Assembly: GCF_000332175.1 (NCBI RefSeq)
Contig: NZ_KB235914.1
Span: 751,966-815,965, forward strand
Reading direction: 5' to 3'
From: Pseudanabaena sp. PCC 6802
Lineage (GTDB): Bacteria; Cyanobacteriota; Cyanobacteriia; Pseudanabaenales; Pseudanabaenaceae
DNA: 64,000 nt
Positions 26,826 to 37,227 of the stretch are shown here, piece after piece. A program made the position numbers and the translations under genes. Each line of letters starts with the position of its first letter. The stretch's first letter is position 1. The notes under the pieces are model-generated. The model searched no databases and had not been told where the DNA came from. It worked only from the letters and a program-made list of their open reading frames with translations.

Positions 26826-28451
26826 ATGGTCGCGCCGACTCAACAGCAGACGTTCGATGCCATTGTAATTGGCTCTGGAATTGGTGGATTAACGGTTGCA
26901 GCCCTGCTATCAAAGCTTTATCGCAAAAGTGTTTTAGTCCTGGAACAGCATTTCACCGCCGGAGGGTTTACCCATACCTTCGAGCGCAAGGGAAAATTTC
27001 ATTGGGATGTAGGGTTGCACTATGTTGGAGATATGGGTGAGGGCGGTACTGGAAAAGCAGTACTTGACTATCTCACCAATGGCAATTTGCATTGGCAGAA
27101 AATGCCCGACCCTTTTGAGAAATTTGTCTATCCCGATTTCACCTTTGAGGTGCATTCCGATCCCGATCGCTTTCAAGCCGATTTGATCCAGCGCTTTCCT
27201 CGCGAGCGGAAGGCTATTCGGCGATATTTTAGTGACGTTCAGAAAGCGGCGTTTTGGTTTGGCGCACACTTGATGTTGGAGCTATTTCCGGTATGGTTGC
27301 ATCCCCTACTCAAGCGCACCGTGCGTTATTTTGGTGCCATTGCCAGAGAAACGACTCAGCACTATTTAGACAGAAATTTTCAAGATGCCCATCTCAAAGC
27401 GTTACTGGCCTCCCAGTGGGGAGATTACGGCTTACCGCCATCGCAAAGTTGCTTTGGCATTCATGGTGTAATTGTGGCCCATTATTTCAATGGGGGATGG
27501 TATCCCGTAGGTGGAGCGCAGGCGATCGCGCAATCCATTATCCCCGCGATCGCGCAAGCGGGCGGTGCCGTCATCACCCAACGCCGAGTCACGGAAATCT
27601 TGCTGGAATCAGGGGTGGCGGTGGGAGTGAAAGTCCAGAACACGGCACGTCCCGAGGCAGAGTTGGAAATCTACCACGCTCCCATCGTGGTATCCGACGC
27701 TGGGGCTTTCAATACTTATTTGAAACTGATTCCATCCAGCTACCCGCTGGCTGAGCGCGCGGAAATTCAAGCATTCCCAAAAGGCAGCAGTATGTTGACA
27801 GTATACCTGGGATTGAAAGAGAGTCCGCAACGACTGGGGTTTCAGGGGGAAAACCACTGGATTTACACGACTTACGACCACAATGCGATTTTGCAAGATC
27901 CGTCTATCTCTTCTGAGGATTTACCCAAATTCTGCTATCTCTCATTTCCATCGCTCAAAGATCCACTGGCGAACGGACATACAGCAGAAATTATCGCTCA
28001 TGTTGACTACGACTTCTTCTCGCAGTGGCGAGAGAAGCCCTGGAAGCATAGAGGAAAGGATTATACGGAACTGAAAGATCGGATTGCCCGCTCCCTAATC
28101 CAACTAGTCGAGAGTCACTATCCCGGTTTTCAAGATGCGATCGAGTATGCAGAACTCTCGACCCCGCTGACGGTGGAACACTTTGATGCCAGCGATCGCG
28201 GTACCATCTATGGCATTCCCTGCATTCCCGAACGCCTGGATCGATCCTGGATTGGGGCAAGAACGCCGATTAAAAACCTGTATCTGACCGGAGCCGATGT
28301 CTTTTCACTCGGCATTATGGGAGCGATGATGGGTGGAGTGAAAACAACAGGTATTGTGAATGGTGGATTTAGCTTTTTTAAGATTATGTCAACTATTATG
28401 AGAGAGTCGGCTTTACACCACCGCGATCGCAAAGTAAAAGCGTACCGATGA
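26826..28451 (+). CDS. FAD-dependent oxidoreductase, retinol saturase/CrtI-like
   Basis: A 541-aa flavoprotein. It has an N-terminal dinucleotide fold ([17 protein letters not shown]), an acidic end of beta2 with [18 protein letters not shown], and a C-terminal FAD contact in [18 protein letters not shown]. Overall resemblance is to the RetSat/CrtH/CrtI group, which saturate, desaturate or isomerise polyene double bonds of carotenoids or retinoids. WDVGLHYVG after the FAD motif is typical of RetSat-like members. The exact substrate is unknown. GTAGGAGGA precedes the ATG. It is controlled by a divergent TetR gene and two operators, so induction by a lipophilic compound is likely. Confidence 0.85.
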   Translation: MVAPTQQQTFDAIVIGSGIGGLTVAALLSKLYRKSVLVLEQHFTAGGFTHTFERKGKFHWDVGLHYVGDMGEGGTGKAVLDYLTNGNLHWQKMPDPFEKFVYPDFTFEVHSDPDRFQADLIQRFPRERKAIRRYFSDVQKAAFWFGAHLMLELFPVWLHPLLKRTVRYFGAIARETTQHYLDRNFQDAHLKALLASQWGDYGLPPSQSCFGIHGVIVAHYFNGGWYPVGGAQAIAQSIIPAIAQAGGAVITQRRVTEILLESGVAVGVKVQNTARPEAELEIYHAPIVVSDAGAFNTYLKLIPSSYPLAERAEIQAFPKGSSMLTVYLGLKESPQRLGFQGENHWIYTTYDHNAILQDPSISSEDLPKFCYLSFPSLKDPLANGHTAEIIAHVDYDFFSQWREKPWKHRGKDYTELKDRIARSLIQLVESHYPGFQDAIEYAELSTPLTVEHFDASDRGTIYGIPCIPERLDRSWIGARTPIKNLYLTGADVFSLGIMGAMMGGVKTTGIVNGGFSFFKIMSTIMRESALHHRDRKVKAYR

Positions 28452-28513
28452 TGCATTTTTTGATACGCTACAAAAGTTATTTGCAAATCCGGGTCACTGC
28501 AACCCGAGCGCTT

Positions 28514-29338
28514 ATGTCTAATGAAAACTTACCGATTCCTGTAATTGTAGCAGGTGCGACTGGCAAAATGGGGCGCGAGACGATTAAAGCGATCGCCCAA
28601 TCGCCTGACATGACTTTGATTGGTGCGATCGGGCGCAAGCATGTGGGCGAGGATATCGGCGAAGTAGTGGGCTGCGGCGCACTGGAAATACCCGTGACGA
28701 GGGATTTGGAAGTATTGCTGGCGCAGGGCGCGCAGGAAAAGCAATATAGCGTCATGGTGGACTTTACCCATCCCAGTTTGGTATACGAACACATCCGCTC
28801 GGCGATCGCCTATGGCGTGCGTCCTGTCGTGGGGACAACTGGCTTAACACCCGGTCAACTCAAAGATCTCGCAGAATTTGCCGATAAAGCCAGTATCGGA
28901 GCAGTAATTGCCCCTAATTTCTCAATTGGCATGATCCTGTTGCAGCAGGCAGCGATCGCCGCCTGTCAGTATTTCCAACACGTGGAGATTATCGAGCTGC
29001 ATCACAACCAGAAAGCCGACGCTCCCAGCGGCACTTCCCTGCAAACAGCGCAAATGCTGTCGGAGTTGGGTAAAACCTACAATCCAGCCCTGGTGCAAGA
29101 AAAAGAAAATATTCCAGGCGCACGGGGGGCAGTGGTGGGCGAAAATATCCGCTTGCATAGCGTGCGCTTACCCGGACTGATCGCGCACCAGGAAGTTATT
29201 TTTGGCGCGGCAGGTGAAACCTATACGCTGCGCCACGACACCAGCGATCGCGCTTCCTACATGCCCGGTGTATTACTGGCGATTCGCAAGGCGATCCAAC
29301 TCAAAAACCTCGTGTATGGCTTAGAGAAGTTACTCTGA
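28514..29338 (+). CDS. dapB: 4-hydroxy-tetrahydrodipicolinate reductase
   Basis: A 274-aa enzyme of the lysine/meso-DAP pathway. It has the NAD(P) motif [11 protein letters not shown], the catalytic region [20 protein letters not shown] with His-His and Lys, and C-terminal [16 protein letters not shown]. The frame opens at 28448, but the first 22 residues are not family-like, so the ATG at 28514 is chosen. It ends with a 9-bp tail-to-tail overlap with the GvpG-like gene. Confidence 0.95.
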   Translation: MSNENLPIPVIVAGATGKMGRETIKAIAQSPDMTLIGAIGRKHVGEDIGEVVGCGALEIPVTRDLEVLLAQGAQEKQYSVMVDFTHPSLVYEHIRSAIAYGVRPVVGTTGLTPGQLKDLAEFADKASIGAVIAPNFSIGMILLQQAAIAACQYFQHVEIIELHHNQKADAPSGTSLQTAQMLSELGKTYNPALVQEKENIPGARGAVVGENIRLHSVRLPGLIAHQEVIFGAAGETYTLRHDTSDRASYMPGVLLAIRKAIQLKNLVYGLEKLL

Positions 29339-29569
29339 TTCTGCATCCATGTCAGCATCCATTTGCGCGGCGAGTTTCTGTAAAATCTCATCTTCCTGGG
29401 TAATAAAATCCTCCTCTTCGATCTCGCCTAGATCGAACTTAATTTGTAAAGCAGTTAATTGTTTTTGCAGATTCTCTTTTTGATCTAACTCCGCTAGTGC
29501 CCGTTCTTCAATCTGTTCGGCCAACCAGATCGTGCTATCTAGGGGCCAGGTTAGTAGTTGCCATACCAT
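29330..29569 (-). CDS. gvpG: GvpG-family gas-vesicle-type protein (orphan)
   Basis: A 79-aa protein. [20 protein letters not shown] is followed by a charged helical part ([20 protein letters not shown], then [19 protein letters not shown]). This is the GvpG layout: a hydrophobic start with LPL/WPL, then a coiled helix with the GEI-x-EEEF element. In gas-vesicle operons GvpG assists assembly, but no gvpA, gvpC, gvpF or gvpN is present here. Stand-alone copies may have other roles. Its start is only 19 bp from the divergent pyrD start. Confidence 0.7.
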   Translation of the reverse strand: MVWQLLTWPLDSTIWLAEQIEERALAELDQKENLQKQLTALQIKFDLGEIEEEDFITQEDEILQKLAAQMDADMDAESE

Positions 29570-29588
29570 AGGGGTTCGCCTTTACTAA

Positions 29589-30719
29589 ATGCATATGCTC
29601 GATCGATTCTATCAATATAGCCTCAGAAACCTATTATTTGCGCTCGACCCGGAAATTGCACACAAAGGCGCGATCGCTTTTTGTCAGGCACTCAGCAATT
29701 CGCCATCGCTGCGATCGCCCATCGCAAAGCTCTGTTCCTACCAACACGACTACCTCCGTCAAACATTGTGGGGAATCGAGTTTGCCAACCCCGTCGGTCT
29801 GGCGGCGGGATTTGACAAGGACGCGATCGCGCCCAATGCATGGGCTTGTTTGGGGTTTGGTTTTGCCGAGATGGGTTCGATTACTTATCACGCTCAAACG
29901 GGAAATCCACAGCCCAGGTTATTTCGCTTGTCAGGCGATCGGGCCGTACTCAACCGCATGGGATTTAACAATCGCGGTGCCATAGCAACGGCGGCATATT
30001 TGCGCGATCGCTTAGCAAAGCATAAACTCGATGTTCCATTGGGGATTAATCTGGGTAAATCCAAAATTACACCCTTAGAGGAAGCAGGAAATGATTATCT
30101 AGAGAGTTTTAAATTACTCAAAGACTGCGGCGATTATTTTGTCGTGAATGTTAGCTCTCCCAATACGCCCGGTCTACGGGATCTACAAGCGGTAGGGCAG
30201 CTACAGGGGATTCTCTCAATTCTACAGGTGGAGAATAATAGTGCGAAACCGTTACTCGTGAAAATCGCACCCGATCTGGCTGATGATGATATTCGACAAA
30301 TTGTCAGTTTATGTTTATTGCATCGAGTAGCGGGAATTATCGCCACGAACACATCGATCGCCCGCAACAATCTCTCCACTCAAATTCTCTCTGCTACGGG
30401 TAAACCAGTCGCAGAAGAAGCAGGTGGTATTAGCGGTCAACCGCTCAAAGCTCGCTCGACTGAGGTAATTCGGCTGATTTATCAAGCTACATCGGGCAAT
30501 CTACCGATTATTGGTGTAGGAGGTATCTTTACAGCCGCTGATGCCTGGGAAAAGATTGTAGCTGGAGCATCGCTGGTGCAAATCTACACAGGTTGGATTT
30601 ACCAGGGGCCGCTAGTCGTGCGGCAGATTCTCGAAGGATTGGTGCTAAAGATGCGAGAAGCTGGATTTAGTCGCATTAGTCAAGCGATCGGAAGCGCTAA
30701 CGACCTGACCGTAATCTAG
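29589..30719 (+). CDS. pyrD: Quinone-dependent dihydroorotate dehydrogenase (class 2)
   Basis: A 376-aa membrane-associated flavoenzyme of pyrimidine synthesis. The N-terminal amphipathic helix is [23 protein letters not shown] and substrate motifs include [36 protein letters not shown], the catalytic Ser in [12 protein letters not shown], and [20 protein letters not shown] at 29595 is an alternative start. Its last 75 bp overlap the convergent ABC transporter gene of the RiPP cluster. Confidence 0.95.
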   Translation: MHMLDRFYQYSLRNLLFALDPEIAHKGAIAFCQALSNSPSLRSPIAKLCSYQHDYLRQTLWGIEFANPVGLAAGFDKDAIAPNAWACLGFGFAEMGSITYHAQTGNPQPRLFRLSGDRAVLNRMGFNNRGAIATAAYLRDRLAKHKLDVPLGINLGKSKITPLEEAGNDYLESFKLLKDCGDYFVVNVSSPNTPGLRDLQAVGQLQGILSILQVENNSAKPLLVKIAPDLADDDIRQIVSLCLLHRVAGIIATNTSIARNNLSTQILSATGKPVAEEAGGISGQPLKARSTEVIRLIYQATSGNLPIIGVGGIFTAADAWEKIVAGASLVQIYTGWIYQGPLVVRQILEGLVLKMREAGFSRISQAIGSANDLTVI

Positions 30720-32333
30720 TCTCAGGATCTGGTCGGCTACGCCAAAATATTTCTCGTCATGGCTAATTACTAAAACAGTTTTGCCTTCAGCCTTGAGGGT
30801 TGGTAGAAGTTCTTCGTAAAAAGTCTTTTTAAAGATGGGGTCCTGGTCAGAAGCCCATTCATCGAATAAATAGATAGGGCGATCTTCTAGATAAGCTGTC
30901 AGGAGTGCCAGGCGTTTGCGCTGTCCCTGCGATAGATTTGTCGTTGAGAGCTTGCCATCTTCAACCTTGACTTTGCGATCTAGTTGAAGTTTAACCAAAT
31001 ATTCCTGCACTCGCTCGTCAACTTGCGGCAGTCCTAGGAATCGTTCAAACAAATAAAAATCTGAAAAGACTACGGCAAAATGCTGCCGATACCATTCTCT
31101 ATTAGCATCATCGATCGCTCTACCATCAAGCCGAATTTCTCCAAATTCGGGAATGTATAACCCGGTTAGTAACTTAGCTAAGGTTGATTTACCGCTACCA
31201 TTTCCGCCAACGATGAAAACTAGTTTACCCGCACTTAATGTCAGATCGATTGGCCCCAGAGTGAAGTTACTGTCGTCGCGTTCCTTAAAGTAGGTATGGG
31301 TAACTCCCAATAGCTCCAGCTTTTGCCAGGATGCACCAGATGCAGATACGCTACAAACTCCAGGCTCAGCACTTTTCTCCAGGAGCAGTCCGAGGTCAGA
31401 GATTTTAAGTAAAGCAATCCTGGCTTTCCCCCAGTTAGGCAGCACGCTCAAGATTTGCCCCACGTAGGGGCCTATGTAAATGAATGTGAGTACATAAGCC
31501 GACAAAACCGAGCGAAAACTTGGTTGGAGGCTAGGCATCAGAAACAGCAATATGCCCATGATGAGAAACTGTAATGCTTGTCCCCAACTGGCTGCCCCAA
31601 TGTAGATGGTCATTCCAGCAATTTTATGTTTTTTTACAGTAGCAGCAGTGAGTTTTAAATCCTCATCGAGAAATGCCTGACGACGATCGCTATGCATTTT
31701 GAGTTCCTTGATGCCCTCAGTCATAGCGCGGAAGTGTTGGAATAGACGATCTTGATGCTGGCGGGCTAATCTGAGTTGGGCGATCGCTTTTGTCTGAAGG
31801 AACTGAAAGCTGACGATGCCCAGTCCTAGAAAGGCTAGCAGGATAAGAAAGAGCGTTCCTGAAAGCCAGATTAAATAGAGAAGACAGCCGCTTACCAAGG
31901 CAATGTTAATGCAGACAAAAGGAATGAACGTAACAAAGTTCGATATTGCCTGGATATCCTCAGTCAGGGATGCTAGCAGTACTGGTGTACCCATGGTTTC
32001 GAGCTGACGGAGCGATGAAGCCAGAATGCGTTGACTTAAAAGCATTTGAAGGCGACAGGTCATTTCCTGTCCGAGTCGAGTTAGAGACACCTCCGAGATG
32101 AAGCGAGTTATTAGTTGAATGCAGCACAACCCTATAAATCCCCCGATCTCCAGAAGAGAAGGTGGCTGAGATTGACGCATCGCTGTAGCGATGAGAGCGA
32201 TCAGAAAGACAGTACAGCCACCACTAATTATTCCTGCGATCGCGGCGATCGCGACCGTAGTCCAGGAGGCTTGTAGCAATTGTCTAACAAAATTCACAGC
32301 TTTGTTCCTTTTAAACGAGTTAGTCGGCTTCAT
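30645..32333 (-). CDS. Peptide-export ABC transporter (SyrD/PvdE type, RiPP cluster)
   Basis: A 562-aa half-transporter. The membrane domain (about 1-320, six helices, including [19 protein letters not shown]) is fused to an ATPase with Walker [14 protein letters not shown], signature [12 protein letters not shown], Walker [14 protein letters not shown] and switch [12 protein letters not shown] is typical of cyclic-peptide and siderophore exporters. No C39 peptidase is fused, so leader removal needs another enzyme. The ATG overlaps the SagB stop (ATGA). The C-terminus runs about 15 residues beyond LRLDYGQVV into sequence antisense to pyrD, so the cluster's end may have been displaced. Confidence 0.9.
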   Translation of the reverse strand: MKPTNSFKRNKAVNFVRQLLQASWTTVAIAAIAGIISGGCTVFLIALIATAMRQSQPPSLLEIGGFIGLCCIQLITRFISEVSLTRLGQEMTCRLQMLLSQRILASSLRQLETMGTPVLLASLTEDIQAISNFVTFIPFVCINIALVSGCLLYLIWLSGTLFLILLAFLGLGIVSFQFLQTKAIAQLRLARQHQDRLFQHFRAMTEGIKELKMHSDRRQAFLDEDLKLTAATVKKHKIAGMTIYIGAASWGQALQFLIMGILLFLMPSLQPSFRSVLSAYVLTFIYIGPYVGQILSVLPNWGKARIALLKISDLGLLLEKSAEPGVCSVSASGASWQKLELLGVTHTYFKERDDSNFTLGPIDLTLSAGKLVFIVGGNGSGKSTLAKLLTGLYIPEFGEIRLDGRAIDDANREWYRQHFAVVFSDFYLFERFLGLPQVDERVQEYLVKLQLDRKVKVEDGKLSTTNLSQGQRKRLALLTAYLEDRPIYLFDEWASDQDPIFKKTFYEELLPTLKAEGKTVLVISHDEKYFGVADQILRLDYGQVVSASDRLTNATKSSFSHL

Positions 32334-33790
32334 CTACGAGGAGCGATTGTGGATTCGCAATCTGGAAGTGACGAGCCTTGTATCCGACTACCCAAAGCAA
32401 ACTCTCCGATAGACGTTTCGGCGTAATAGTCACATCCTGTCACCTTCGCAAATAAATCGGAATTGCCACCTCCAAGACCGCAAGGAGCTAATCCCATAGC
32501 TGTTGCCACCAGGTACATAGTTTGGTACAGAACCCCGACGTTCTTGAGCATCGCTGCATAAGCCATCGATTCGTACTTCCAAGCTATCCTTTGAAAACGG
32601 GCGGCGATCGCAATCAGAACTTGAGGCATACCTTGCTGCCCCATCGATTGCCAAGCATTTTGGAGTAGCGCGCCTACAGTTTCGGTTCTGTCAGAAATCC
32701 GGTACAGTTGATGTGCTAAAGGATCGTAGTGATATAAACCAGAGTCAATTCCCTCACAACGGTTGACTATGGGGTAAAGTTCTAGTTCGTATAGTGCCCC
32801 TCCACCGGGATAAGGACGGCGAGTAATTTCTCCATGCTCTTCCTGCTTCAAGTGTTTGACTCTAGCACAGCGGTAGAGAAACTCTCCTAGTTGTTGGGCA
32901 GCGATCGGAGTTTCTCCGTACTCCCGAATTGACTTTCTTGTTTCTAGAATCTGAGTCAAGGATACCTCCGTCGTTTTGAGGATTTCCAGATCGGGTTTAT
33001 ATAGCGCGATCGCTTCCTCGGACATCCGAGGTTTGATCGCAGGCAATGGCTCAATTTTGCCTAAAAAGCGATAAGTTCTGCCGAAAGGATTGGCATGTCT
33101 CCCTTGCCGGCTGCGGCTATGAAACAGAAGGTCGTGAAATTCCCATTGGGCGAGGGTAGTATTGGCTTGTTCCTGGATAGTACCGTCTTCACTCACCTCA
33201 GAGAGCATTTGGGCACTTAGAAGTAGGCCGATCAACTGCTGCACTGTTTTTAGGGAAATTCCTGGAACTGCGGCCAGGATGTCATGACAGCTTTGAGGTC
33301 TGGCTAACTGCATCACCAGGGCTGCCCCTTGCCAATTCAGTAATAGCACTTGCGATCGAGACAGCGGTGACTCCAGTACCAGTTGCCCTTCAACCGAGTG
33401 GCAATAGGCAAAGCGGGAGAGCACATATCTGGACTCGACAACGACCTCAGTATAAGGAAATTGATAATCTGCAGTGATGGGTATGGCAATGGCGATCGGC
33501 ATCCCTTCTGCTAAGGCTGAATGACAAAGCCAGCCGCAGTGGGTGAATCTTTGCAGGTAGGTATAAAACCGGAGTGCAAGAAAATTTCCACCGTCCTGTT
33601 CTACCATTTGACTCAGTTCTGACAAGGTGGCACCCCCATCTGCCAGCGTCCTGAGCGCTGTTTTCAATCCCGACTGTACCTGTTTAAAGGTCAAAGCATG
33701 GGTTGAGGATTGGAGAATGAGCCGATCGGGTTCGTCTGATTCAATGCAGGAAATGTCTTGTTTAAGAGATAGGAGGAATTGCTGTGACAT
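32330..33790 (-). CDS. SagB-type azoline dehydrogenase (RiPP cluster)
   Basis: A 486-aa FMN enzyme of the nitroreductase fold that oxidises thiazoline/oxazoline rings to azoles. The first ~230 residues are a winged-helix-rich SagB_N-like region. The catalytic part starts at ETRKSIREYGETPI, followed by RRPYPGGGALYELELYPIVN, DSGLYHYDP and LGGGNSDLFAKVTG, the SagB/ThcOx signature elements. The start at 33790 (MSQQFLLSLKQD) is preferred; the longer frame to 33865 would overlap the YcaO gene end. It is sandwiched between cyclodehydratase and exporter genes with minimal spacing. Confidence 0.92.
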   Translation of the reverse strand: MSQQFLLSLKQDISCIESDEPDRLILQSSTHALTFKQVQSGLKTALRTLADGGATLSELSQMVEQDGGNFLALRFYTYLQRFTHCGWLCHSALAEGMPIAIAIPITADYQFPYTEVVVESRYVLSRFAYCHSVEGQLVLESPLSRSQVLLLNWQGAALVMQLARPQSCHDILAAVPGISLKTVQQLIGLLLSAQMLSEVSEDGTIQEQANTTLAQWEFHDLLFHSRSRQGRHANPFGRTYRFLGKIEPLPAIKPRMSEEAIALYKPDLEILKTTEVSLTQILETRKSIREYGETPIAAQQLGEFLYRCARVKHLKQEEHGEITRRPYPGGGALYELELYPIVNRCEGIDSGLYHYDPLAHQLYRISDRTETVGALLQNAWQSMGQQGMPQVLIAIAARFQRIAWKYESMAYAAMLKNVGVLYQTMYLVATAMGLAPCGLGGGNSDLFAKVTGCDYYAETSIGEFALGSRIQGSSLPDCESTIAPRR

Positions 33791-33807
33791 ATGAACGATC
33801 CTTAGAT

Positions 33808-36039
33808 TTAGAAAAACATCGGTATGGGATTGAGTTGTTCTTCCGTCAGAGGTTCTGGCAACCAACCCATGTTCGCGGGAACTTCATACAGCCGCCCTGG
33901 AGCAAACCGATTCCAAAAGTGGCGCATTCCAGGAACGATTACCTTGACGACGTTTAAACCAATATCTGGGCGGGTTTGGTCGAGGACAAGGGTTTCCATG
34001 CCGTGTCGTGCGGCAATGTCTACGCAGGTGAGTACGTCTTGTCGGAGGTCGTCATGACAGTATTGTGGATAATCTGAGTAAACTTTCGCAGAAACCTGGC
34101 GATCGCCCACCAGGTAAGGCTGGTTTTCTAATGTGGCATTCCTAAGCCAATACTGCCAATCTGGATCGTCAGGCACGGCTTTACCATTGTCCAGTTCGAT
34201 GCCCAATGTTTGGTTCATCTCAGTAACCGCCCTGAGCACGGCAACTTTAGCATCGAAATGAGTGCCAAAGCCCAAAAGTATCTCCTCAGAAGCTCCTTGA
34301 GTGCGTCGGGAAATCGCAGCAAAGCAAGGAATATTCAGATCGTTAGTGATATCCAACACCCAGAGATCGCGGTATTGAGTTTGGTAATAGTCTTTCAGGT
34401 CTAACAGGTAGGGGTCATCAAAACTGTCTAAATCCACAGCGGGTCGTCTGATGCGGTTGTACCACCATAACGCCACGCAATCCCGCTCTACCAACTCCAT
34501 AAATCCCTGAAGAATTGCCTCTTCCAGGGTATTGCCCGCTGCGTTACCGTTGGAATCTCCACGGCAGAAACGATGGTCTTCGGGAAGCAAATAGTCATAG
34601 TAACAGTAAGCTGTCGGCAGATACTTGAACTGTTGGTGAGTCAACGACCAAACAGGTGTCCACTCAATTTCTGTTGCCTCATCAAAAGGAGCAGGTACCC
34701 AGGCAAAGCGACCATGTTGTGAGTTCCATTCCTGGCGATTTTGATACTGATTGGCACTAAACAGCATACAGGTATTGGGATGAATGGCAACTGACTGCAA
34801 TTGTGCGTAAGTGCCTTTGATGCGGATTTCATCACCTGTGAAAATACCAGAGTATCGTTCGATCGCTTCGCAAAGACCGCTTGCTTTGGATTGCCGATCG
34901 GTTTTCCCCTTGCCAGCACTGTTTTGACGTAGACTGCTACGTAGATCGGCTAAACTACCCAGGTTTTTTCTCAGCGAGTGAACGGCACTGTAAACGTGAA
35001 TTAGATCGCTGTCAATCTTCTTTTTGGGAAGAGCGCGGACTACTCCCGTAATCGGGCTGATATGATGTTCGTATTTCTTAAGCGTCTGCTCTGGTGTGAA
35101 ACAGCGATGGCCGCCATCTGTGGTGAATCGCTTCTTCTGACTTTCGATCGCGATTGGTTTTGGTTTGCGATCCTCAAAAGCAGCTTTTTCTCCACAAGCT
35201 GGACATTGTGGACGTTTAACTAAAACGTGGTGCTGCATGGACAGTGAGGCTAGATCCAATGTCAACAAGTTGCCCTCTAGCTGTTCGTGGTTTCCCTGGG
35301 CTATCCATTTGGCAACTTCCGCTGCTGCCAAATTTACGCCAATCTGGAAGTGGGTTGGTAAAATCGAGCGAGAGGTGGGAAAGGGATCGGCAATTCCTTT
35401 TTGCTGACTGACGACAGTTTCGACTTCACGATTGGTCTGCAGGCGTTGAGCTAGACATTGCCAACAACCCGTTTGACCCGGAACAAAAATTGGCCCAACC
35501 CAGATGGTTGCACCGACAGGTTTGACCAGCATCCAAGGCTTTTGGCTGCGTAAGGATTGGGAGTTAAACTCACCTAAACCCGGTTGTAGATAGTCATCAG
35601 TCAATACAACGGTGAAGTCTCCATCGTTGCTAACTTCGATGTTCAGAGATTCTAACGCAGAGATAAACGGTTCTGTTTTCACTTTACCGAAGGCAGTTAC
35701 AGAAACTCTGGTATTTTGAAGTTTACTAACGGCTATTCCAGGCTCTATGCCCTGCAAACTCCAAAAGGCTGCTACTTCAGTTGGGATGTCTACAGCCTCG
35801 GTGAGATAGCCCTGACTTTCCAAGTTGGTTAATGCGTGATAAATCCCAAGCAGCGATCTATGTGCTTTTAGCCGCTCAACAATTTCATCAACTGTATGCT
35901 GACCGTTTAGCAAGGGAGCTAACAAGGTATAGAAGTTGCCACTCAAAGCAGAATGCCCTTGCTCGCCCATGAGATAGACGGTACTTGGTTCTACAACTTC
36001 AATGTGGAAGTGAGGCTTAAACTGGGGTTTTTTAAACAT
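33808..36039 (-). CDS. TOMM cyclodehydratase fusion (RRE, E1-like, YcaO)
   Basis: A 743-aa C-D fusion. Residues 1-85 are a PqqD-like RRE winged helix (NFYTLLAPLLNGQHTVDEIV), which should grip the Nif11 leader. Residues 105-290 are an E1/ThiF-like domain with a four-Cys zinc site (GCWQCLAQ and CPACGEK). Residues 320-743 are YcaO, with GKGKTDRQSKASGLCEAIER for ATP/Mg binding, ELVERDCVALWWYNR, and a C-terminal LNPIPMFF that resembles the Pro-rich YcaO tail. It converts Cys/Ser/Thr of the precursor to azolines using ATP. This is the anchor enzyme of the RiPP cluster. Confidence 0.95.
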   Translation of the reverse strand: MFKKPQFKPHFHIEVVEPSTVYLMGEQGHSALSGNFYTLLAPLLNGQHTVDEIVERLKAHRSLLGIYHALTNLESQGYLTEAVDIPTEVAAFWSLQGIEPGIAVSKLQNTRVSVTAFGKVKTEPFISALESLNIEVSNDGDFTVVLTDDYLQPGLGEFNSQSLRSQKPWMLVKPVGATIWVGPIFVPGQTGCWQCLAQRLQTNREVETVVSQQKGIADPFPTSRSILPTHFQIGVNLAAAEVAKWIAQGNHEQLEGNLLTLDLASLSMQHHVLVKRPQCPACGEKAAFEDRKPKPIAIESQKKRFTTDGGHRCFTPEQTLKKYEHHISPITGVVRALPKKKIDSDLIHVYSAVHSLRKNLGSLADLRSSLRQNSAGKGKTDRQSKASGLCEAIERYSGIFTGDEIRIKGTYAQLQSVAIHPNTCMLFSANQYQNRQEWNSQHGRFAWVPAPFDEATEIEWTPVWSLTHQQFKYLPTAYCYYDYLLPEDHRFCRGDSNGNAAGNTLEEAILQGFMELVERDCVALWWYNRIRRPAVDLDSFDDPYLLDLKDYYQTQYRDLWVLDITNDLNIPCFAAISRRTQGASEEILLGFGTHFDAKVAVLRAVTEMNQTLGIELDNGKAVPDDPDWQYWLRNATLENQPYLVGDRQVSAKVYSDYPQYCHDDLRQDVLTCVDIAARHGMETLVLDQTRPDIGLNVVKVIVPGMRHFWNRFAPGRLYEVPANMGWLPEPLTEEQLNPIPMFF

Positions 36040-36085
36040 AAATTACTTCTCTGAGATTTTGGGTTTTGAAAGTTATATCCGAACT

Positions 36086-36178
36086 TATAGCTGTAACCAC
36101 TAGGCTTAGGACGGGGTACAAGGGTAGAACCCTGCAGCCCCCCACCCTCTGTCCTAACAAATCTGTCTACAGCTATAA
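36086..36178 (+). repeat. Palindromic repeat family 1, copy 4 (inside RiPP operon)
   Basis: It starts TATAGCTGTAACCACTAGGC and ends ATCTGTCTACAGCTATA. It fills the only sizable gap of the operon, between the terpene-cyclase-like and YcaO genes, and could act as an attenuator hairpin. Confidence 0.75.
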
Positions 36179-36188
36179 ATGCGATTAA

Positions 36189-37214
36189 TTAGGGATGACA
36201 AACGTTTTTCTCAACAGCTCGATATTTTGCCAAAGCTTCAATACAGAGAGCAGTTGTTAGCTCCTCAGATCCCCAATAACCTGGTAGCCAATTTCCGGTT
36301 TCTCCTGCGCCTTCAGTCCAAAAGCAACCAGTTACCATAGCGATTTTTGACCAAGCTCCATCTTCTTGCTGGCGCTCCACAAGACTCTGAACTGCGCGAT
36401 CGAGAATGGTTCGATCGCTATACTGATAGTTGAGCAGCGTACAAACCGCAAGAGCAGTACTCAGATCGTCACCAAAAGAACCATCTGCTTGTTGCAAGGA
36501 AATCGTTTTGTTTGAGACAGCGTCTCTTGCATCCTTAAGTCTGCGCGCACCCTGAAAATATGCTCTAGACATGAAATAGTAAAGGCATAAATCGCTGAGA
36601 TAGGAACGATCGGAACCCTTTTCGCGATCGCTCAATACCAGATCTTGCAAATAATCGCAGACTGCCTTAGTTTCATCGCAATCGCCCAGGTAAAATAGCA
36701 CGTTAGCATTAACTACACTATCAACCCAATTATTTGGATGTCCGGGCGGTACGATCCAAGTATAAAAAAGTCCCCGTTCGTTTCTATTATTGAGAAGAAT
36801 TGTTTGATTAGAACCAAACAGAAATGAATAAAGTAAAGGAGAATAATACTGCTTTAAAGTGAAGGCAATGCAGGCAGTATCGTCTAAATCAAGAGGAAGT
36901 CTCTTGTGCTTTGGGTTTCTCGAAGACCAAAATCGCCACAGACCCAGTATTTCTTTCTCCTCCACAAGGAATTGGACTGCTTTTTGGGTTATTTCCTTGA
37001 CTTTTGGATCTTCTACAAAACTGATACAATATACAACCAATGCTGTGACAAATGGCGAGCTATCAAATACACACCGATCTTTAATCCTTTCATCAGTGGA
37101 AAAGTAGGTTTTAATTTCGCCGTAAGGCAGTTGATTTCGAGCGATAAAATTGAGTGCCTTTGCAATAGCAACATCAATCTGATTTCTGTTTGCTACTATC
37201 GATCTATTAGTCAT
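36189..37214 (-). CDS. Terpene-cyclase-fold (prenyltransferase/squalene oxidase repeat) protein with DLDDTA
   Basis: A 341-aa helical-repeat protein. LPLDLDDTACIAF carries a DxDDTA motif like the acid motif of class II terpene cyclases. QW-like repeats follow: QQADGSFGDDLSTAL and QQEDGAWSK. A family-like stretch GLFYTWIVPPGHPNNW, DSVVNANVLFYLGD lies between. It is much shorter than squalene-hopene or diterpene cyclases, so a single alpha/alpha-barrel domain is likely. It could protonate a polyene or have a binding role on the peptide; this is inference. It is 13 bp downstream of the 361-aa gene. Confidence 0.75.
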   Translation of the reverse strand: MTNRSIVANRNQIDVAIAKALNFIARNQLPYGEIKTYFSTDERIKDRCVFDSSPFVTALVVYCISFVEDPKVKEITQKAVQFLVEEKEILGLWRFWSSRNPKHKRLPLDLDDTACIAFTLKQYYSPLLYSFLFGSNQTILLNNRNERGLFYTWIVPPGHPNNWVDSVVNANVLFYLGDCDETKAVCDYLQDLVLSDREKGSDRSYLSDLCLYYFMSRAYFQGARRLKDARDAVSNKTISLQQADGSFGDDLSTALAVCTLLNYQYSDRTILDRAVQSLVERQQEDGAWSKIAMVTGCFWTEGAGETGNWLPGYWGSEELTTALCIEALAKYRAVEKNVCHP

Positions 37215-37227
37215 GGTGTCTCTTCTC

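Noticed and set aside
33790..33865. Longer SagB start overlapping the YcaO gene
   Set aside because: The extra 25 residues are antifamily and the ATG at 33790 begins a typical N-terminus.
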